NCBI RefSeq assembly: GCF_015244565.1
Contig: NZ_JABCQG010000001.1
Location: forward strand, 278,228 to 342,227
Length of the DNA stretch: 64,000 bases
Reading direction: 5' to 3'
DNA from: Gluconobacter vitians
GTDB taxonomy: Bacteria > Pseudomonadota > Alphaproteobacteria > Acetobacterales > Acetobacteraceae
In this document: positions 59,705 to 64,000 of the stretch, in pieces
How the letters are laid out: every line of letters begins with the position of its first letter
Position numbering within the stretch: the first letter of the stretch is position 1
Notes under the pieces: generated by a model
What the model was told of the DNA's origin: nothing
What the model saw: the letters and a program-made list of their open reading frames with translations, nothing else
The model's database searches: none
Program-made: the position numbers and the translations under genes

Positions 59705-62700
59705 TGCGTGTTCGCAGGATTCTTCTCCGTGTTGCGGCCGGTTTGGTCATTGTGCCCGTGGGGCTTGTGGCCGTGGCGGTCACGGGGGTTCTGGTCGGGA
59801 TCAACATCTCGCCCGGACAGCGTCTGATCGAGCGCAAGATCAGCCCGCTGACGGGGGGCATGGTCGAGATTTCCGGGCTTTCGGGCTTCCTGCCGCATCA
59901 TTTGGCGGTAACGAAGCTGCTGATCAAGGATACGAAAGGCCCCTGGATCGAACTGGATAATGCCGACCTGAAATGGTCGCCGCTGTCGTTGATCTACATG
60001 GATGCGAAGATCGCAAGCCTGACTGCCGCGCGTGTGGCCATCCTGCGCAAGATGGTCTCTGCGCCGGATACGACGCCTGCCAAGCCCACGACGACCAGCA
60101 CGGCGCCGTCGAAGCTGCATCTGCGGGTCGATCTGGCATCCCTGCATATCGGACGGCTGGATATCGGGCCGGATTATACGGTGACGCCAACGGCATTCTC
60201 GCTGGATGGTCACGGCCATATTCACAGCATCGCGCCGTTCCTGGATGGCGTGACAATGAAGACCCTACCGGTCATGGATGTGGCGCTGGCCCTGAAACGG
60301 CTCGATCAGCCGGGCAGTCTGACACTGAACGTCCAGACCCTGAAGAAGCGGATTGCAGTCGGGGTGCGGTTTCAGGAAGGCGATAACGGTTTTGCCACCA
60401 CCCTCGGGCAGATGCCGCAGCTCGATCCGATGGACCTGCACCTGAACCTCAACGGGCCGCGTACGGGGGCAGTGCTGGATTTCGGTCTGGGTGCAGGTCC
60501 GATCAAGGCGTCGGCCAGCGGGACGATGAACCTGCTGACCCGTATCGGGGACCTGCATGTAAAGGCCAACGCGCCGTCCATGACGCTGCGTCCGGGCATT
60601 GCGTGGAACACGATCGCACTGGATACGGACCTGCATGGGCCGCTGACGGCACCGAACGGGCAGGGTGTTCTGGATATCGACTCCCTGAGTGCGGCGGGTG
60701 CCGGAATCGGGCATCTGCATGCACAGTTCGAAGGCGTCGAGAGCGATCAGCCTAGTGATGCGACAGGCCATCTGACCGCCTCCCTGGACGGGCTGAGAAT
60801 CCCGGGCTCCCAGCCCACGCTTCTGGCGTCCGCGCCTCTGACACTGGATGTTCTGGCGCATCCTCTGGCGCCATCCGCGCCGATCGTGGCGAAGCTGGAT
60901 CATCCGCTGCTCCATGCTGCGGCCACGGCGGATCTGAAGCCTGCCGCGAAAGGGCATCTGGATCTCGACCTGCCAGACCTGCGCCCGCTGGCCGCCATGG
61001 GCAAGACGGACCTTAAAGGCAGTGCAGGGCTGCATGCCGATTTTGCCATGCCGGTCACGAAGCAGGACGACCTGACGCTGAAAAGCACGGGGACGCTCGC
61101 GATCACGGACGGTCAGGCACAGGCTGTCAACCTGATCGGCAAGACGGGCACGTTCTCGCTCGATCTGACGAAATCCCCGGCCAATATCCTGACGCTGAAA
61201 AGCTTCGGGCTGGATGGGGCGGCCCTGCACATGCTGGTGTCGTCCGTCATCGACATGGCCCATGGCAACCGGATGCAGACGAAAGCCTCTGTCCAGTTGC
61301 CCGATCTTGCAAAGGCCAGCCCTGCCATTCTTGGCAATACGACGCTGACGGCCACGGCGGATGGCCCGACCGATGATCTGGCGGTCAAGGCCGACCTGAA
61401 CGGGGATTTCGGGACAAAGGAAGTCGCGAAAGGACCGGTGACGCTTCATGCGGATTTCCAGCATCTGCCGTCCCATCCCGATGGCACGCTGACGGCCAAG
61501 GGCACGCTGGACCATGCGCCACTCGCCCTCGATACCGCGCTGCAGCAGGATGATGCGGGCGCGTACCATCTGGACCTCAACACGCTGGACTGGAACAGCC
61601 TGAGCGGGAAGGGCAAGCTGCGCCTGCCCAAGGGCGCAAAAGTCCCGCTCGGGGACCTGGACATCTCGATCCGCGATCTGGGTGATTTCCGGCGTCTGAT
61701 CGGGCAGGCGATTTCAGGTCACCTGACTCTGGGCCTGCACACAACGGAAGCTGAAAATGCGCCGCCTGTCGTGAAACTTGGACTGGACGGAATGCTGTCG
61801 ATGGCTCAGGCCGCTGTCCAGTCCCTGAAGGTCAGCGGCACCATCACCAATCCGATCGATGCGCCTGAGCCTTCGCTCGTGCTGGATCTGGCCGGAATGC
61901 GCTATCAGGCCATGACGGGCAGGGCCCATGCTACGATCAAGGGCCCGCAGACCGCCATGGCCATTGCGCTGAACGCGGCCTTCCAGAACGTGATGGATGC
62001 TCCGGCGAATATCGACACCGCGCTTGTGCTGAATGTGCCCGAAAAGACGGTGCGCCTCGGGCAGCTGACGGCGCTGGCCAAGGGCGAGAGCCTGCGTCTG
62101 AGCCGCCCGGCCGTGGTATCCTTCGGCAAGACGATGGGCGTGGATCATCTGCTGGCAACGGTGGCCCCGCAGGGCGTCGCGCCGGCGACGATTGATGTTG
62201 CAGGCACGATCAAGCCGGCCCTCGCACTCACGGCCCGTCTGGACCGCATCACGCCCGCGATCGCAAAGCCTTTTGCGCCGGACCTTTCGGCAACAGGCGC
62301 GATTTCGCTCAATGCGAAACTCGGGGGAACGCTGGCCGCGCCAACGGGCACAGTCTCGTTGAACGGGCGTGATCTGCGGATGCGGACCGGTCCCGCCGCG
62401 TCCCTCCCGGCCGCCCAGATCCTGGCCAATATCGGTCTGGCCGGAAGCTCCGCAAAAGTGGATGCAACGCTTGGAGCAGGGCCATCCGTCGCGCTTGCCG
62501 TGCGCGGAACCGCACCGCTCTCCAAGACGGGGTCGATGGCTCTTGCGACTACGGGACATGTTGATCTGTCGGTCGGCAATGTGGTTCTGGGGGCCAGCGG
62601 CATGGGGATGGCCGGCAAGGTCGTGATCAACCTCAATGTCGCGGGAACGGCCGCACAGCCGCAGGCCACAGGGCAGGTCACGCTCGAGAACGCCTCGTTC

Positions 62701-63849
62701 GACCACTATGCGCAGGGCGTGCATCTCAATCACATCAATGGAGCGCTCGTTGCGTCCGGCGACAGCATTGCGATCAACCATATCGTCGCGCATGCAGGAC
62801 CGGGCACCATCACAATGGATGGCTCCGTGGGCGCTTTCCGGCCGGATATTCCGATGGACATCCATATCACGTCCGACAATGCCCGCCCGGTTTCAAGCGA
62901 TCTGCTGACCGCGACGGTCAATACCGACCTGCATATTCACGGGCAGGCCACGACGCGGCTGGATGTGGACGGGAAGGTCAACATTCCCAATGCCACGATC
63001 AATATTCCGGACTCCATGCCGGCTTCCGTGCCGCAGCTTGAGGTCATCCGTCCGGGACAGAAACCGCCTGCCACGTCTTCTTCAAACCTGATCATCGGGC
63101 TCGGGGTGGACGTGATTTCGCCGGGTGAGTTCTTCGTGCGCGGGCATGGCGTCTTTGCGGAAATGCAGGGCCGTCTGCGCGTGCGCGGTACGAGTGCGGA
63201 GCCTTCGGTAGGTGGCGGCTTCGATCTCAAGCGCGGCAATTTTAACCTGGGCGGGATCAACCTTAACTTCACCAACGGGCGTGTGGCGTTCAACGGCTCG
63301 GGCGTGAACCACAAGCTCGACCCGACGCTTGATTTCCGCGCCGACCGCAACGCCAGTGGCACGCTCGCGAGCCTGCTGGTGACGGGCTATGCCAGCGCGC
63401 CGAAGATCGACTTTGCTTCCACGCCCAGCCTGCCGCGTGATCAGGTTCTGTCCATCCTGCTGTTCGGCACTGACAGCCATTCGCTGTCCACGACGCAGCT
63501 GGCCGAGCTGGGTGCGGCCGTGGTGCAGCTTGCGGGTGGTTCGGCCTTCGATCCGCTGAGCAAGGTCCGCAATCTGCTGGGACTGGACCGTCTGGCCGTG
63601 GGTGGTGGCAGCGGCGTGGATAATGGCGGCACCAGTGTTGAAGCCGGAAAATACGTCATGAAGGGCGTCTATGTGGGCGCCAAGCAGGCGACATCCGGCT
63701 CCGGCACGCAGGCACAGGTCCAGATCGACCTGACGAAGCGGCTGAAGTTCAACACGACGGTCGGAACAGGCGGTCAGGTCACGGGCTTTACGACGCCGGA
63801 AAACGATCCGGGATCAAGCATCGGCCTGTCCTACGGCTACAGCTACTGA
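59704..63849 (+). CDS. tamB: TamB-like translocation and assembly module protein
   Basis: 1381 residues. One N-terminal anchor (RILLRVAAGLVIVPVGLVAVAVTGVLVGI), a long repetitive beta-strand region typical of AsmA/bridge-type proteins, and the C-terminal TamB (DUF490) domain with FFVRGHGVFAEMQGRLRVRGTSAEPSVGGGFDLKRGNF in adjoining strands, SLPRDQVLSILLFGTDSHSLS, and a closing SIGLSYGYSY. It spans the periplasm with TamA and is linked to outer-membrane protein insertion or lipid transport. The ATG shares a base with the tamA stop. Ends intact a few bases before the insertion element. Confidence 0.93.
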   Translation: MRVRRILLRVAAGLVIVPVGLVAVAVTGVLVGINISPGQRLIERKISPLTGGMVEISGLSGFLPHHLAVTKLLIKDTKGPWIELDNADLKWSPLSLIYMDAKIASLTAARVAILRKMVSAPDTTPAKPTTTSTAPSKLHLRVDLASLHIGRLDIGPDYTVTPTAFSLDGHGHIHSIAPFLDGVTMKTLPVMDVALALKRLDQPGSLTLNVQTLKKRIAVGVRFQEGDNGFATTLGQMPQLDPMDLHLNLNGPRTGAVLDFGLGAGPIKASASGTMNLLTRIGDLHVKANAPSMTLRPGIAWNTIALDTDLHGPLTAPNGQGVLDIDSLSAAGAGIGHLHAQFEGVESDQPSDATGHLTASLDGLRIPGSQPTLLASAPLTLDVLAHPLAPSAPIVAKLDHPLLHAAATADLKPAAKGHLDLDLPDLRPLAAMGKTDLKGSAGLHADFAMPVTKQDDLTLKSTGTLAITDGQAQAVNLIGKTGTFSLDLTKSPANILTLKSFGLDGAALHMLVSSVIDMAHGNRMQTKASVQLPDLAKASPAILGNTTLTATADGPTDDLAVKADLNGDFGTKEVAKGPVTLHADFQHLPSHPDGTLTAKGTLDHAPLALDTALQQDDAGAYHLDLNTLDWNSLSGKGKLRLPKGAKVPLGDLDISIRDLGDFRRLIGQAISGHLTLGLHTTEAENAPPVVKLGLDGMLSMAQAAVQSLKVSGTITNPIDAPEPSLVLDLAGMRYQAMTGRAHATIKGPQTAMAIALNAAFQNVMDAPANIDTALVLNVPEKTVRLGQLTALAKGESLRLSRPAVVSFGKTMGVDHLLATVAPQGVAPATIDVAGTIKPALALTARLDRITPAIAKPFAPDLSATGAISLNAKLGGTLAAPTGTVSLNGRDLRMRTGPAASLPAAQILANIGLAGSSAKVDATLGAGPSVALAVRGTAPLSKTGSMALATTGHVDLSVGNVVLGASGMGMAGKVVINLNVAGTAAQPQATGQVTLENASFDHYAQGVHLNHINGALVASGDSIAINHIVAHAGPGTITMDGSVGAFRPDIPMDIHITSDNARPVSSDLLTATVNTDLHIHGQATTRLDVDGKVNIPNATINIPDSMPASVPQLEVIRPGQKPPATSSSNLIIGLGVDVISPGEFFVRGHGVFAEMQGRLRVRGTSAEPSVGGGFDLKRGNFNLGGINLNFTNGRVAFNGSGVNHKLDPTLDFRADRNASGTLASLLVTGYASAPKIDFASTPSLPRDQVLSILLFGTDSHSLSTTQLAELGAAVVQLAGGSAFDPLSKVRNLLGLDRLAVGGGSGVDNGGTSVEAGKYVMKGVYVGAKQATSGSGTQAQVQIDLTKRLKFNTTVGTGGQVTGFTTPENDPGSSIGLSYGYSY

Positions 63850-63851
63850 GT

Positions 63852-64000
63852 TCTAGGGCTTGTTAGATCTTGAATTTCTTCCCATATTGTAGGGATGGAA
63901 GAAGGAGACGGAACAGGCACTTTTACGGACGAGACATGGGCGATCTGGGAGCCTCTGATTGAAGCGGTTCGCCCACGAGGCAAGACGCCGCCCCATGATC
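63852..64000 (+). mobile_element. Left end of an IS5-family insertion sequence (partial)
   Basis: Immediately after tamB the composition changes to A/T-rich (GGGCTTGTTAGATC and following) and leads after about 40 bases into an IS5-type transposase start. The exact terminal repeat and target duplication cannot be set because the right end is outside the window; the left boundary given is approximate. Confidence 0.7.
63895..64000 (+). CDS. IS5-family transposase, N-terminal fragment
   Basis: 35 codons visible from the ATG at 63895: MEEGDGTGTFTDETWAIWEPLIEAV followed by RPRGKTPPHD, the classic DUF4096-type opening of IS5-group transposases (T-D-x-x-W-x-x-x-x-P-L-I). It continues beyond the window. 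Such elements (IS1031/IS12528 relatives) are common in acetic acid bacteria. Intactness cannot be judged. Confidence 0.82.
   Translation, partial: MEEGDGTGTFTDETWAIWEPLIEAVRPRGKTPPHD

Noticed and set aside
60265..62865. Two long minus-strand frames (about 434 and 383 residues) opposite tamB
   Set aside because: tamB has the signature C-terminal domain and an anchor; the antisense frames are Arg-rich noise.
1..64000. CRISPR arrays, prophage genes, toxin-antitoxin pairs, tRNA or rRNA genes
   Set aside because: No direct-repeat arrays, phage-type proteins, cloverleaf-forming segments or rRNA-like conserved stretches were seen on either strand.

Overview
This window is ordinary, gene-dense chromosome from an alphaproteobacterium. 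The GC-rich codon use, the gene order and the protein styles (1511-residue Smc, MbfA, Tat-exported thioredoxins, NrdR-controlled nrdAB, BamB with a PQQ-like propeller) point to an acetic acid bacterium (Acetobacteraceae), most likely Gluconobacter or a close relative. That placement rests on recognition by eye, not on a database search. There is no prophage, CRISPR array, tRNA or rRNA gene that I can see. The only mobile DNA is the left end of an IS5-type element at the right border.

Layout. 1-10.9 kb: truncated argH facing a run of three Tat-exported TlpA-like thioredoxins, then N-formylglutamate amidohydrolase, aroE, coaE, dnaQ, two glycosyltransferases, an asparagine-synthase-type amidotransferase and dihydroorotase, mostly with overlapping stops and starts. 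11-18.4 kb: two small exported proteins, then yfgM-like/bamB/der (same order as in E. coli), a sugar porter and a DHA2-type exporter. 18.3-26.1 kb: methyltransferase and ubiA facing rsmE, gshA, mbfA and lolA, then rsmI diverging from an LpoA-like lipoprotein. 26.1-32.8 kb (minus strand): a small unknown protein, an LpxL-like acyltransferase, lpxK, a fused acyltransferase-WaaA protein, a PL7-like exported protein, a tandem universal stress protein and pdxH.

33.1-46 kb: fabI-aroC, osmC, nrdA-nrdB, trmN6, polyprenyl diphosphate synthase, pyrE-murI, a small protein with a Fur-like site, gltA, a SixA-like phosphatase, chorismate mutase and a metallophosphatase. 46.1-56 kb (minus strand): a long co-directional run, in transcription order miaB-phoH-ybeY-corC-dsbA-dsbA-smc. 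56.3-64 kb: a PlsC-type acyltransferase diverging from tamA-tamB, then the IS end.

Themes. The window is rich in envelope biogenesis (lipid A/Kdo, LolA, BamB, TamAB, MurI, LpoA) and in extracytoplasmic thiol chemistry (three TlpA-like and two DsbA-like proteins). The signals I found most worth following are (i) hairpins at five 3' ends whose loops contain the stop codon and which lack a U-tract; (ii) a textbook pair of NrdR boxes 31 bp apart, with a perfect TGTGA-N6-TCACA site upstream, before an RNR that has no ATP-cone in either subunit; (iii) the acyltransferase-WaaA fusion; and (iv) a nested hairpin leader before the sugar porter.
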